From the NCBI RefSeq assembly GCF_004798865.1, contig NW_025335268.1:69832028-69896027 (forward strand): DNA of 64,000 bases, in the 5' to 3' direction. Origin of the DNA: Varanus komodoensis (taxonomy: Eukaryota > Chordata > Lepidosauria > Squamata > Varanidae). This document shows, in pieces, positions 12,085 to 23,591 of this stretch (its first letter is position 1; every line of letters begins with the position of its first letter). The translations under genes were made by a program, and so were the position numbers. The notes under the pieces were generated by a model. The model worked only from the letters and a program-made list of their open reading frames with translations, did not search any database and was not told the origin of the DNA.

Positions 12085-12425
12085 ATGATCAAATGGTGTT
12101 TATTTAGTGTTTCCTGTTTTTCAGTGCTAATGCTTTCACTTTAATTATCCATAATGACTAATTAATATTATTTATTATGTCTTCATTTCATCCATCAGTG
12201 GTGAGTTGTTTTTTTTCTTTTTCCTTTTGTACCAACACCACATCAGGGGCATATTATTGCATTAAATGTTCATTTATTTGTTGTTGGCTGAAGGGCTGCT
12301 TTTGAAAGTAATGTCTCCATCTGCATTTTCCTATTAATTTAAATGCGTATAAATAACAATGCAACAGTCATTATTTTCCCCAGTGACAGTTGTGTTGCTT
12401 GCTGTTGTCTTCCAGATTTAATAGG
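12085..12425. promoter_or_regulatory. Candidate conserved non-coding island A
   Basis: Repeat-free AT-rich sequence dense in homeodomain-type cores: TTTAATTATCC, GACTAATTAATATTATTTAT, CATTAAATGTTCATTTATTT, CCTATTAATTTAAATGC. No open frame. Such unique TAAT-rich blocks are typical of vertebrate developmental enhancers, but conservation cannot be tested from one sequence. Confidence 0.35.
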
Positions 12426-12699
12426 TGTCTCCTACCTCTGAATAATTACCAAAGGGGGAAAGAAAAAGAAAAACAACCAGGGATTGGGAAACTAAACTTT
12501 GTTTTGAAAGTAAATTAGCATTGCACTTGTATTTCGAAAAGAATGATATTTTCTTCCTGCTTGGCATGGTTCTATGGTTGTTTAAAGTGTAGACAGAATA
12601 GAGGGATATATTTAAGGCTGCATTCGTGTGCTCCTATGCATCATGGGGTGGGATAGGGTTTTGCAAAGTTCCAGCACTTTGGTTTTTCCCCATCTGTTG

Positions 12700-13415
12700 C
12701 TCGCTTCTACTTCTTGCACTGGTCATTGTAGTTCTTTTTGTCTCTACATGATAGCGGCTGAAAAGTAGCATTCAGGATTCTGACCTTATTTGCTTTGGCT
12801 TCTGTTCTTGGCAATTGTTCATGTTTCTCCTGTTTTTCTTTTTTCCTGGGTTTTTTCCCCTTCATTTTGCTATAGGAGTTATCTTTTGGCATCCTCCTCT
12901 AATAATGTCTGTGGTTTCAGTCCACAGCTCTTCTAGCCCATGGTTAATTAAGCTGAGTAATGCAAATCTCAAATCTTTATGTGGGTTTTAAATTCTTCAG
13001 GAATGTTATTGAAGTTGTATTTTTGGCACTATGTTTCTGTTAACCACCTTTTCTGCTTTACTCCGAGTTTTGAGACCAAGAGTTCATGGCCACTACTGTA
13101 ATCTGCTCCTAGTCTTGTTTTGGCAGTGAGAATACAGCTTCTCCATCTTCTAATTCAAATTACATACTCTATTTGATTTCTGTGTTGGCCATCTGGTGAT
13201 GTCCATGTAGACCGTCATCTGAGCGATTGCAAGTTTGTGCTTGCAATGAACAGGTTGTTGGTTTTACACAATTCTATGAGCCGTTCTCTTTATTTCTCAT
13301 GCCAGGCCAAGTTCTCCTGCAACATTTGATTCTGCTTTGTTTCCTACTTCTGTATTCCAGTCACCCAGAATTATAACATGTTTTGGTGTGTTATCAGCCA
13401 CCCTCACAACAAGTG
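12700..13415 (-). pseudogene. BovB (RTE) LINE, endonuclease-to-linker fragment, decayed
   Basis: Read on the minus strand, the right end gives an ILGDWNTEVGNKAES-like stretch matching the BovB endonuclease IGDWNAKVG region. Then MDITRWPTQKSNRVCN corresponds to WTSPDGQHRNQIDYI, and MEKLYSHCQNKTRSR to RWRSSIQSAKTRPGAD. At the left, the frame 12707-12892 reads RILNATFQPLSCRDKK...DQCKK, equal to the BovB linker (LNAEFQ..ARRDKKAF..EQCK type). The order is correct for an antisense element covering the apurinic-type endonuclease and the linker before the RT. Many stops and frameshifts make it much older than the RT copy at 57.8-59.3 kb. The RT itself is absent. Comparison is with BovB protein from memory. 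Confidence 0.75.
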
Positions 13416-13514
13416 TGGAAAGAACTGTGCTGGTTGTGTCCTTCTGAGAGGCAAAACGGGCCCTTTAGGGAGAATAAGAGTATGCCAGGAGGTGGAGAGA
13501 GGATGATGCTGTAG

Positions 13515-13800
13515 TCATCTCCTAGAATCATGGAATGGTCAAGCTGGAAGGACTCCAAACTCAAGCATCCTTAATAGGAGCCTGTCCGACTGCCTCCTGG
13601 ATGCATCCGGTGCTGGAGAGCCTGTGTCCTCACTTGGACATTGGTCCCTTTGCTGTGCCACTTGAACAGTCAGGAAGGAGTTCCGGATGAGTTGCAGATT
13701 CTGGAGCCCTGCAGCTTGAGCCCACTGCATTCCGAGGTGACTGAGCAGAGGCACTGCCCCCCTGTGCCTTTCAAGTACTGCACCACACTGATTCCCAGCT
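13515..13800 (-). mobile_element. Older CR1 LINE 3' end
   Basis: Left end AGAATCATGGAATGGTCAAG is the antisense CR1 tail. Then come a GGATGCATCCGGTGCTGGAG stretch, CTTGAACAGTCAGGAAGGAG (the CR1 'ALRKEFLTV' region) and TTGAGCCCACTGCATTCC. It is a different and more diverged subfamily than the ACAGAGCAAGTCAGAAGG type elsewhere. Confidence 0.65.
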
Positions 13801-14167
13801 GCACCCCAGCCGCCAACCCACCCCAGAATAGCCAACGACATAAACAGCCATCTACACAAAAGACAGGGCGCAAGGTGCAATGACAATAGCCATCACAGCA
13901 CCTCACTCATGCAGTGAGATTCTTGCAGTCCTCCAAGTTCAGGCCCCTCTGTGCTTCAGCCAGCGTAGATACTATAGGGGGCTAAGAAGCCTAGCCATTT
14001 TCTGTCTGCTGCTTATATGAGTTCTGCAGTGGTCTGTGACATGGTATCATCCTGACCCGTGTCTGACACTGGCCAGCCACCTTGCAGTGCATATTGATTC
14101 ACGAGAATCTTAGTTTTGCTCCCAAAATATGAGCGCGCAGCCTAACCACGACCAACCTCTAAACATG

Positions 14168-14405
14168 ACCTATTTATTTATTTATCGATTTATATCCTGC
14201 CTTTCCTACAAAGGGCTCAAGGCAGCTTACATCATTCTCCTTCTCCATCTTATCCCCACAACAACAACCTTGTGAGGTAGGTTGGGCTGAGAGTCTATAA
14301 CTGGCCCAAAGTTACCCAGTTGGCTCCATGGCTGAGCGGAGACTAGAACCCAGATCGCCTGAGTCCCAGTCCCACGCTCTTAACCACTACACCACCCTGG
14401 CTCTT
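14168..14405 (-). mobile_element. tRNA-derived SINE (CORE/MIR-like), copy 1
   Basis: Minus-strand reading begins AGAGCCAGGGTGGTGTAGTGG with the Pol III A box, then a degenerate B box (GATCTGGGTTCTAGTCTCC). Next is a GGGTAACTTTGGGCCAG core (MIR-like) and CCTCACAAGGTTGTTGTTG, with the end CAGGATATAAAT before AT-rich sequence. Full length is about 230 bp. Same family as the copies near 15.8, 21.7, 29.5, 30.9-31.3 and 36.2 kb. Confidence 0.85.
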
Positions 14406-15360
14406 GAGTAGGTGCCCGCTAAAAACATTTACAAACCCTTCCACGCCTGCTCACACTCACCTTGTTCCTGATTCCCAGTTTGAGCTGAACACAGTTCACA
14501 CTTTGTGCTCAGTAGACTGAGTTAGCCCACCTTAGATCTGCCCAAATCAAAGGGAATTTGCACACCTCCCTTTCCTGATGGCTGTTTGGCTCACACACGT
14601 TTTTGAATCACCCAGAGCTACAGAAATGGCACACAGAAGCACACAGGAGGTGATATTTGGAGAATCCTGCAATTCCGAGCATTGCTTCTTCATGAACCCT
14701 ACCTATGTACCCTCCCTGAATTTCCAGTTGCTCAATTCTGGAGTCCCCCTCTGCAGAATATTGTCTCCAGGCAGTGAGAGCTGCTGTGCACCGACTCCTT
14801 ACGTGCAGCCCGTGTTTCCTTGTGCTTTGGACTAGGGAAATCCTGCTCCAGGCCTGTGGGAAGAGAAGGGAAGCTGCAAGGAATCCATCGCTCTTGTTTT
14901 CACAGGCCTCGCCTCAGCACAACTCGGTACAAAGCCTGCTGTGCGTGACACTGGAGAGCAAAGCTGGTTGTGCGACAATCGTGTGTGGGCGATTCTGGTG
15001 AGCGCTGTGAGTTGCTCCGTGTGCGCTTGCTGGGATCTAGGGCTCACAGCCACAGGGAAGGGAAAAGGAGCCTGGGGAGCTGGGTCCAGGGGATCCAGTG
15101 GCTTCCCAAACGGATTCCTCACACATCCCAGGTGAGGGGTCTTGCCGAGCATAAAAAAAAGACTGGTTACTGATGTCTTCATTGCATGAGCTGAATCAGT
15201 AGGGGAGTTTCAACAGCACACTCAAGCAGAGCCTCCCGGACCAGGTTTCTTCCTTTGCCCGCACTTGACGTCACCTTGGGCTCCCTGCAGGTCCCATAGT
15301 TCTTGGCCTGTATAGAAGTGATTAAGGCATCATTTACATAGAATCACATTCTATTGAATG
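14406..15360. other. Interval with no recognised gene
   Basis: GC-richer unique sequence. Overlapping open frames on both strands at 14832-15182 carry no motif. No RNA gene seen. Confidence 0.45.
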
Positions 15361-15364
15361 CAAT

Positions 15365-15460
15365 TTTAATTATTTTAATTATTTTATTTAGTTTAAAACT
15401 TTTCTATACTGTCCCATACTTAAAAGTCTTGGGACAGTTTACAGCAAATTAGCCCAATAA

Positions 15461-15500
<40 letters not shown>

Positions 15501-15805
15501 CAATGCCAGTTGCCCAGCATCTGATGTTAAAATATAAACCCACCACTAAAACAAATTAACAATTAAAATACTGGGAGAATAAAAAGGGTTTTGACTGCCA
15601 CTGAAAGGAGAGAAGAGTTGGCACCAAGTGAATCTCTCTGGGGAGCGTGTTCCACAATCGGGTGCCACTGCAGAGAAGGCCCTCCTCCAGGTAGTCTTGC
15701 TCTCTTTCCGGCTCCCAGAGGAGGACCTCTGACTTGGATCTCAAGGGGCGGGAGGGCACCCAGGGGAGAAGGCGCTCCTTCAGGTATCCAGGACGCAAGC
15801 CCTAT
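15365..15805 (-). pseudogene. L2-type LINE C-terminal end, older subfamily
   Basis: The minus-strand frame 15556-15798 encodes RPGYLKERLLPWVPSRPLRS and then RLWNTLPREIHLVPTLLSFQ, the L2 C-terminal module. The 3' UTR (CTATACTGTCCCATACTTAAAAGTCTTGGGACAG) differs from the GCCGCCCC type. A (GATA)n array at 15463-15500 lies inside the copy. Confidence 0.85.
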
Positions 15806-15839
15806 ATATAATGTAACGTATATATTGAATTCTGCAGTG

Positions 15840-16083
15840 CCGACATTTATTTATTAAGTTGTATCCTGCCTTTTTTCCCCCTTTCAAGGCACTCAAAAGA
15901 AGCTTACTTAGTCCTCCTCCACTCTAGTTAAGCCTCACAATGACAACCCTGTGAGGTAGGCTAGGCTAAGCATCCATGACTGGCCCAAAGCCACCCAGTC
16001 AGCCTCACAGCTGAGCAAGGACTCCCACCCAGATCTCTTGGATCCCAGTTCAACGCTCTCATCCCCACACCACACCGGCTCTC
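15840..16083 (-). mobile_element. tRNA-derived SINE, copy 2
   Basis: Same architecture: 3' end TATCCTGCC at the left, the CACAATGACAACCCTGTGAGG core, GGCCCAAAGCCACCCAG, and the tRNA-like head (CGCTCTCATCCCCACACCAC) at the right. Diverged by point changes and small indels from the 30.9 kb copy. Confidence 0.8.
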
Positions 16084-16137
16084 ATTATATTATATTTTAT
16101 ACATATATATGTAATTATATTACATGCATTATATTGT

Positions 16138-16275
16138 TCCACTTCCTAAAACAACCTTCGAAGCCAGCCTCATATAATTATCCCTGCATTATGCATGCTG
16201 ATGCATGGTTATGAGAAGAGATCGCCTAAGGCCATTGGAAAGGTGAAATTCAAACCAGAGACTTGCTAATTATTA
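16138..16275 (-). mobile_element. Possible ancient MIR-like SINE
   Basis: ACAACCTTCGAAGCCAGC...ATTATCCCTGCATTATGC...GCCTAAGGCCATTGGAAAGG follows the usual antisense MIR order (AACCCTATGAGG, TTATCCCCATTTTAC, CCCAAGGTCAC). Weak match. Confidence 0.35.
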
Positions 16276-16819
16276 GCTTGGCCACTTTGCTGTTATGTTA
16301 TTTTATGCATTTATAAAATCCTTTCTGAGTTGCCTTTTGACTTCAAAAGGGGCCCCAAGGCCACTGAAAGTATAAACTTGTGAAACCATTTGGAACCTTT
16401 CGAAGAGATTTTGCTGTGCCAGCCTCACACGGTGCGTCAAGGGCTGGCGGTATCGGGGAGAGCGCACACCTCGGAGCGTTGCCTCTTTCCCAAGCATCCA
16501 ACCACGAGAAGCCCTGGAGAGTCACGAGGCACTTCGGCCTCGGGATGGGATCCTCAGAGCCATCTCCCCGTAAGGGTGATGGATGGACACCATGCTCAGC
16601 ATCGCGTGTGACTGATTAATGGAAGATCGCAGAGGAGGAAGGCTCTCCAGCAGCAGTTGTGTGGGACACGCATCCTCGCATGTAGATGTCTTGTTCTAGA
16701 ACCACACGTGCGCCATCTTTCCCACTTGGGGCCCAGTCCCATTGACTGCAGTCATGGTGTTTGTAGCCCCTGAGCCTGGAAGCTGACAAGCACCACCTGC
16801 AGAGTGGGGGAAGCGGTGG

Positions 16820-16845
16820 AGCCCATCTTATTAAAAATGTTTTAA

Positions 16846-16880
<35 letters not shown>
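16820..16880 (+). mobile_element. Short L2-type LINE tail with (AAAT)n
   Basis: Only AAAATGTTTTAATAAATAAA and the tetranucleotide array remain, matching the last bases of the family. Confidence 0.5.
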
Positions 16881-16881
<1 letters not shown>

Positions 16882-17084
16882 CTCCTCCTGCTTGGGAAGC
16901 CACTTCCGAGGGAAAGGGGAGATGGTAGAGGGCCACCAGGCGCCCTCACATCTGGGTGAGCCTGTTCTCCTTCCCTCTCCCCCCCCGCCCCAAATGTCCT
17001 CTCAGAGCTTGTTTTTACTACCTTGGAGAAGTCATCTTTAAAGTGCTTTCAGAAGCTGGAGTTCTGCTTCCACCTTTGGATCTG

Positions 17085-17270
17085 GGAACCTCAAGAATGG
17101 TACCCAGCCCCTAAGGTCATCTGTGGAGGTCCTTCTCAGGGAGCCACCTCTAAAACAAGTCAGGAAGGTGGCCACAAGGGGCACGGCCTTCTTGGCTGTG
17201 GCACCCCATTGAAGGGGGAAGCTCCCAGGGAGGTGCACCTGGTGCTGACTCTTCATATATTTCAGTGCCA
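17085..17270 (+). pseudogene. L2-type LINE C-terminal fragment, decayed
   Basis: Plus-strand frames contain LRSSVEVLLREPPLKQVRKV and TAFLAVAPH, the L2 C-terminal module, ending in a VLTLHIFQCH-like stretch with frame changes. Its antisense shadow spans 17038-17586 and is not a gene. Confidence 0.65.
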
Positions 17271-17327
17271 CCAGATGTGTGGAGATACAAATCCCATCTT
17301 CCTTAGCCATAGTCTGCACACATCTGG
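17271..17327. repeat. Short imperfect palindrome, MITE-like
   Basis: CCAGATGTGTGGAGATACAA at one end and ACACATCTGG at the other form inverted ends around ATCCCATCTTCCTTAGCC. It resembles the common reptilian palindromic repeat that reads CCAGATGTNTTGGACTACAA and is better seen at 54894-54990. It abuts the L2 fragment. Confidence 0.45.
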
Positions 17328-17639
17328 AGTGTGCTGGGTGCTTCATCCCTGGACAATTCTTCCTGTTTTTGACTTTAAATGTTTTCAGAGGCTGCAAGTC
17401 TTGCTTCTCCACTTGGAAAAGGCTTCTCCAGTCATAGTTCTGGGCTTGCCTGAGGGATCCACATGCCCTGTTTGCAGAGTCACACACCCCTTGCCTCAAG
17501 CATCTTCTTGTGATGGGCAGGAGGCCAAAATAGGAAGAATGGTTTGCTGGGAAGAATGAAGATGTACAAATGGAATTGCATTTCAAAAAATGTGGAAAAG
17601 GTTAGGAACAAGGGCCCAGAATTACCAAAAAGGGGAGAA

Positions 17640-17925
17640 ACTTTTCAACTCCCCGTGAACATAAAGTTTGCTTAACATTTTCTAACGTCTAATCCATCTA
17701 AGTCAGAATAAGAATGTTAAAACAACCCTCCCCAAAGTATTATTTTTAACTGACGCCCATATCTATGCTTGCTTACTATCAGTGGCATATACAGAAGCTC
17801 AGACAGAGTTAAATTACGTTCCACATTAACTATACTGGGGCAGTTCAAGGGTTAGACAAACAGCTGCTCCTGAAGCAGGCTCACTACAAAGCTAAACCGT
17901 TCATTAGAGGGGCAGCTAATGGCTG
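17640..17925. promoter_or_regulatory. Candidate conserved non-coding island B
   Basis: Repeat-free AT-rich block with GTTAAAACAACCC, GAGTTAAATTACGTTCCAC and GGGGCAGCTAATGGCTGAGC. No open frame. Called on composition only. Confidence 0.25.
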
Positions 17926-18419
17926 AGCTGGAATCCCACCGGATCAACTTTTATTTGCTTCTGATTGGGGGATACCCAGCACTGATTCCATGTTCCTGAT
18001 GACCTCTGAAGCTGGGGCAGAAGGTTGAACTTGTGGAGCCAGTGTGAATTTGCCCGTCTCTGGGAATGCACACACGCGCTCGCACGCACGCACACCAAGC
18101 ACATCTCCATGGATTTCCGAAAGGCAGGCCTGGAAAATATGCGACTGGGTGGAAAATGCTTTCAGAACATTTGCTGAAAGCATCTTTTTGCAAATAGTTC
18201 AGAGGTAAGGAAGGATGAACTGGAGCAGTTCTGGTCTGAGTCACTTCTGCATCCATGAATTGCACCTGATGGCACAAGTTAAAAATCCAGCATGGAGGGA
18301 GGGAATGAGAGAGAGGTTGTGTGTGTGTGTGTGTGCGTGCGCGCGCACGTGGTGGCAGGCAGGGGTTGAAAGAGAGAGATTGCCATCACATAGAATTACG
18401 GTTAGTAGGATTTAATGCT
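17926..18419. other. Interval with (GT)n/(GC) tract, no gene
   Basis: An alternating purine-pyrimidine tract (GTGTGTGTGCGTGCGCGCGC) sits at 18318-18350. Otherwise unrecognised. Confidence 0.45.
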
Positions 18420-18478
18420 TTGATATTTGGTTATTTATTCATTTAAAACTTTTCTATTCCGTCCCATGCTTAATAGTC
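18420..18478 (-). mobile_element. Short L2-type LINE tail
   Basis: AAAACTTTTCTATTCCGTCCCATGCTTAATAGTC is the antisense tail of the subfamily with the GTCCCATACTT ending, as at 15.4 kb. Confidence 0.55.
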
Positions 18479-18512
18479 TCCTTTGAATATACCTTTGAAT
18501 ACACTTGCAAAT

Positions 18513-18813
18513 ATAGAAACAGAGAAACAGAGCAAGTCAGAAGGGGCCTCCCAGGCCATCTAGTCTGACCGCCGGCTCCAGCCGACTCTGCTCACGACAT
18601 GCCCACCATGTGCATGACCAGCCTGTCCTTGAACACCTGCACCGATGGGGCCTCAACCACTTCCTGAGGAAGCCCATTCCACACCCTTGGGGTCCTAACC
18701 GTCAGGAAGTGCTTCCTGGCATCCAAATTGACCCTTGGTTCCCTGAGCTTTGCTCCATTGGAGTGCATCTTGCTCTCCTCTGCAGGGGAGAACAGGTCTC
18801 TACCCATTCACAC
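18513..18813 (-). mobile_element. CR1 LINE 3' end
   Basis: Antisense copy. It begins with the tail ATAGAAACAGAGAAACAGAG, then the UTR GGCCATCTAGTCTGACC. The frame 18592-18807 encodes NLDARKHFLTVRTPRVWNGL and VFKDRLVMHMVGMS. The coding frame is open to the 5' truncation near AEESKMHS, so the copy is fairly young. Confidence 0.88.
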
Positions 18814-21664
18814 TTTAGCTAGTAGGTGTTGTCTGGCTGGCCATAAGGAAAGCCACAGTCTGGACTGAGACCTTGGAAAACCCCCCCCACCCCAGTGTGT
18901 GTGTGTGCGCGCATCCACATACGTAACATCAGCCAAAAAAAGGCTTTCTAGGGAGTTCAATGATCTCTCTATCATCTACCTATATCAGTGATTCAAAAAT
19001 ACAGAATAATATACAGGAAAATGCAATGGAAATAAATGCAGATGCTAGCACATTCCCAGAAAGCATTAAAACACATTAAAGCCAATTTAAACTATTGCTG
19101 TGCAAAAGATGGAGTGCTCCAGAGTTAGAGCCCGCCAGCTCTCCTGAATCCGACTGGCACAAGCCGAGTTGAGATTTCACCCGTTCTCTGTCCTCCGCCA
19201 TAGCAACTTGACAGAGCTGTACACCAGTCTCTCTTTCTCATCTTGCTCCAGGCAAGGGTGGCTCCAGAGAGGGCTCTGGATCTGGTCACTTCAAGTCCAT
19301 ACCTCTCCCCTCCTGTCCCCTGGGTTGCCCCTTTTCTCCACCCCGTCTTCTTCTGAGGTTGCACCAGGGACACCAAGAGAGTTTTCCTAAATGTCTGCGA
19401 AGGGTGTGGAAATCTCACCACCACTGAGATCGGAGCTGGTTTGGCACGGGGAGGGGTTGAACATACTCCATGATGCACACTTAGTCTTGATGTGCATTGC
19501 TAAAACAGCAGTTATGTGGACCCTGCTTTTCTGTCCAGCCCAAAGTGACCCACAATATTGTAATTGTATTCAAAGACAACCGTCTGAATAATTATTTCCA
19601 TAAACTTTCTGTCATAAACCTTTGAAGTGTCTTTCAATTCAAGATTTTGCAAATAGTCATCCAGTGATGAATACAATGTTTATGAAAATATATTAATAAC
19701 CATCCAGAAGGTAGTATTGGGATTTACATTTAACTCAAAATATGAACTCATAACTCTCTGAAAATACAAATTTCATGGTAGGTAAGATCAAGGACCGCCT
19801 GGGGAGGGGCAAAGCGAAGAGGCCAGGTCAGAATGCAAGAACTCCCAGAATATTTTATGCTGTCCCATTGACAGTGGGATCTGGCTGACAACCTTTGTCA
19901 GAGATTTATTACGGAGTGCAAAGGAGAGAACTCACTTCGCAATGCTGTTGTAGCTCAGGGCCAGAGTTGTAACACTCGTTGTGAAGGTGAAAGAGGTAGT
20001 AAAATGTGGTACCATCCCCATCACACAGAGAGAGAGAGAGAGCTTGACACATTGCTTTGGGCATCAAAAAACAGCTGGTTTTACAAAGAGAAGACCTGTC
20101 CAGAATAGCTGTGTCCCTGGAAATCCACCCAGAGGAGGACTTTGATCTTCTCCCAGGTGATTGATACGGCTCCAGCTCCTGAAAAGACCAAGTGCTCTCA
20201 GTCTATGAGGTCTGCAACCTGCTCACTCTGAAGATGAGTCAAGGCAGTTGCATGACTCCATCCATGGAAGACAACGTGTGTGCCAGGCATGCAAGTCTTC
20301 TGGGCCACGTGTGGCCTGCAGCTCCAGTGCGGTCCAAGTTGGCGCGATGGGGCAGGCCAAAAGCCGATCGGCGATGCTCCAGGCACCTCTGGGGTTTATT
20401 GTTTCCACGCAATTACCTCCCTTCCTGGTTGCACCTGTGTGGTGACCACAGATGGATGAGAGAGAGACAGTAGGGAGCAGGTAGAAAGGAAGGCGAGTCT
20501 CAGTGGTCAAGAAGGGGGAATCAGCCCCGAAAAATCATGATTGCCACGGGGAACACAAACTCTCATCTTTGATGGGGGTCAGTTTGGTAGAAGAGGCCAA
20601 GAAGGCCTCCCTTAAAAGTCTGGCTCGTTTCCCCTCTGACTGGCTGAGCCAGAGCATGTGACATCATGATGGAGTGACCCTGCATCATGGGTCCTACAGA
20701 ACAGTGGAGAAGGCTTCGGCCACCCTCTCTGGGTCATGTCCTGCCAAGGTGTTCCTCCAAACGAAAGCCGCAGGCACATAAAAGACAGACAGTCCAGATT
20801 ACCATATTCCTGTGTGTGGAAACTGTCAGTCTGTCCCTCTGAGGCTGCTTGCTCGGTGCTCGGTAGGAACTGGCCATGGAGACACCTCTGGCCATCCATC
20901 ATGCGTCTATTCTGTGGCTGTCTCATAAAGCAATATATCACGGGTAGGTGCCTTCCCCTTTGCCTGAAGCAAAACAGAATTTCTCTCCTGTCAACGGAGA
21001 TGGATATTTTGCTTTCTGTTTTGGCACGAAAAGGAGCCGTGCTTCTCTGCTTCCACCCACACCCCGCCACCTTTCTCTCCTCTTCGGTAAGCCAACCCGA
21101 TGGCTGATTGCTTTGGGTCTATCGTCTTGATCTAATGCCGAGTGGTACGGAGCTATTTGCCTGGTAGATGATACAGATGATACGGACGACTGCTCACGCA
21201 GTGGCAACTTACCTTGTCATGCGTTGAGCCACTTGCGTACCCTCCAGTGTATTTTGTCTTGTTTTGGGTAGATGAAATTTGTGATGGTGCAAACTTGCCC
21301 AGTCGGAGACAGGTAACAGCTTGGTTGGTTCCAAGTGGAAGCCCAAGCCAAATCTGACGCAGCCAGTGATGTTATCAGGAGAGTCTGATTTCACTGAGCA
21401 GCCCCCTCCCACTGAGCCTGCCACTCCAGACTGTGGCAGGGGAATGGGGGGGGGGTATTTATTCCTCCTTCTGCAGGCAGGGGATACGTTGCTGTAACTG
21501 GAGGTCCAGTGCCAGTGGTCCAGGCAGAGCTGAAGCATCGAGCCAAATGGGACAAGAACTAGAGATCTTTTGCAGTGTGGGGGTCTTGGGGGGGTCCACA
21601 GGGCTTGCCTCATACTGTAAATTAACCTGAATTTTCTGGCCAAGCCACACAATTCAGTAGAATG
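18814..21664. other. Interval with no recognised gene
   Basis: Unique sequence without a supported exon or named repeat. A (GA)n run lies at 20029-20043. Open frames of 117-186 codons on both strands (19125-19478, 20612-21070, 21209-21769) overlap each other and carry no recognisable domain. Confidence 0.45.
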
Positions 21665-21897
21665 AATCGCTCCATTGTTCCACTTATATCCTGCCGTTTC
21701 TCCCGCTTGTAAGGGGCCTAATACAGCTTCTGTGGTGGTCTCCCTTTTATCCTCACAACAACCCTGCAAAAGAAATTAAGCTGAGAGACAATGCCTGGCC
21801 CAAAGTCTTGTAGAGAGCTTCTAAGCCCAGGGGGGACCAGAACCCAGACTCTGGACCCCAGCCCAATGCTCTAACCATTACACCATAATGCCTCTGT
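21665..21897 (-). mobile_element. tRNA-derived SINE, copy 3 (diverged)
   Basis: TATATCCTGCCGTTTCTCCC at the left, ATCCTCACAACAACCCTGC, GGCCCAAAGTC, and a tRNA-like head ending CCAATGCTCTAACCATTACACC at the right. Clearly more diverged than the 30.9 kb copy. Confidence 0.75.
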
Positions 21898-21957
21898 TCT
21901 ACAAGCCAACCCTGGATTGTGTCGTTCCTGGCAAACTTAGTGTGGTTTTAGACCCAG

Positions 21958-22213
21958 AAAAATAAATTTATTTATTTATTTAAAACATTTTTATGCCGCC
22001 CCCATCGCAACAAAGCCTCGGGGCGGCTCACAACAAAAACAAAATACATAAATATAACAATTATACAAGTAAAAATATTAAAACCCAGTGCATCTCGGCT
22101 TAAAAGATTTAAAATCCTATAAATGCAAATAAATTAACAATTAAAATGAGTTTTAAATAAAAAGGTCTTAGCCTGGCGCCGAAAAACAAATAACGATGGC
22201 GCCAGGCAGACCT
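21958..22213 (-). mobile_element. L2-type LINE 3' end
   Basis: Antisense copy with tail (ATTTATTT), GCCGCCCCCATCGCAACAAAGCC hairpin and UTR. The last coding bases GGTCTTAGCCTGGCGCCGAA run to a 5' truncation just after GGCGCCAGGCAGACCTC. Confidence 0.85.
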
Positions 22214-23590
22214 CATAAATGCCAAGGCCATCCTTCCCAGATGCAGAAAAGAAGAACGTTAGAAGCCAGGCTGCACAAGTCCCAGTCAAACTTTCCAACC
22301 TGTAGTCGTGGCAAGCTGCATGGAGTCTTCCTGAGCAGAAGCACTGTGTTCCTGTCTGCCATTGGACTAGGGCGAACTAGCTGTCCTCTGTTGGAAACCA
22401 CAGACTGGGCTTGGTGGATCTTTTGGGCTGATCTACTAGGGCTCTTCCCATATCCTTATAGGAGAAAGTAATCCAGGTGTGGGCACAGCCTTTTAAGGTG
22501 AAACTTTATGTATGTTTAGGCAAGAAAAATGTCCTACAACTTGGGCAAGCTGGGAGTTTTAGGATGTTTTTCTTGTCTAAACATGCATGGAATCCCACCT
22601 TTAATTGCCTTCTAAACCACTGACAAACACCCGGGGCAGAACTGACCATCAAGGAAAAGAAGATGTAGTAACATCAAATGCTCTTCATTTACTGGAATGG
22701 AGCAAGGAGAGGGAGAGGGCAAGGAAACTTGGAGGGCATTTTGGTGGAAGAGGCTCCATAAGTCACTTGTACTTGCCATCAAGACCTGACTTGACAAAAT
22801 GCCTTTCGAGAGATCACTCCCCTTGCCCTGGTTTCTTTTGGAAAGTCAGGGAAAGGTTTATTATGTCTGAAAGCCTCTACGGCTGTCGGAGCTAAGTGCT
22901 AAGAAAAACAGACACTTTCATTGAAACTGGAAGCTGCAATTTGGGAAGCATGCAGGAGTCAGTGTTTGTAGCTGACCGCCTGCAACTGGACAGCAGCGCA
23001 TCTTCCTTCTAGATGTGTTCTGTTACGGAAAACCAACAACTTATACAGCCAATGTTCAGTATCAGTACATTGTAGGGGACCTTTAAGTCTATAAATATGG
23101 GGTAGTGGACAATTCTAAATGGATCTCCAAACGAGTCGTGGCAAACCCTGACAAACCACATGATGATCAACCCAAAACTTCTTCAATTTATACAGAAGAT
23201 ATTTCCCCGTCATTGCTGGGTTGCAGCCAATTCCCCACAAACCCAGTATTTGGCTACATCCCCATGACAACAAAAATAGAATTAGGCAACAGAGAGATAA
23301 CGATCGCCTGCAGATCCTGGATGGTGTGTTTGATACCAACAAGAATTTATGATTGCCCCTTTTTAATATTAACTACAACAAAATATCATGTTCCCCGCAA
23401 TCACACACATCAGCCCCAGTACCGCAGTAAATATCAGTATGGAAATAAGTGCTCTTCTCACCCTTGAAATACACAGTACAAAGTGCACATCTTCAAAACA
23501 AGCAAGAAAATGCTTAAATAAGTAAATATTTGTTCTTTGAATGTGATGGCAATTGGGGGAATTGCTAATCCCTTTGCTAAATTGCTAAAC
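22214..23590. other. Interval with no recognised gene
   Basis: The frame 23105-23467 (120 codons) is the longest here and lies in sequence with few stops. It has no motif I recognise and overlaps a frame on the other strand, so it is not called. Confidence 0.4.
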
Positions 23591-23591
23591 A

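Noticed and set aside
17038-17586. 182-codon minus-strand frame
   Set aside because: Antisense shadow of a decayed L2 C-terminal fragment and the following palindrome.
20612-21070. Overlapping frames of 120-150 codons on both strands
   Set aside because: GC-richer patch that produces long frames by chance; neither strand shows protein-like features.
21209-21769. 186-codon minus-strand frame
   Set aside because: It runs through an antisense SINE at its end and has no recognisable motif.
23105-23467. 120-codon plus-strand frame in unique sequence
   Set aside because: No domain, no homologue I recognise and an overlapping antisense frame; a chance frame is the simplest reading.
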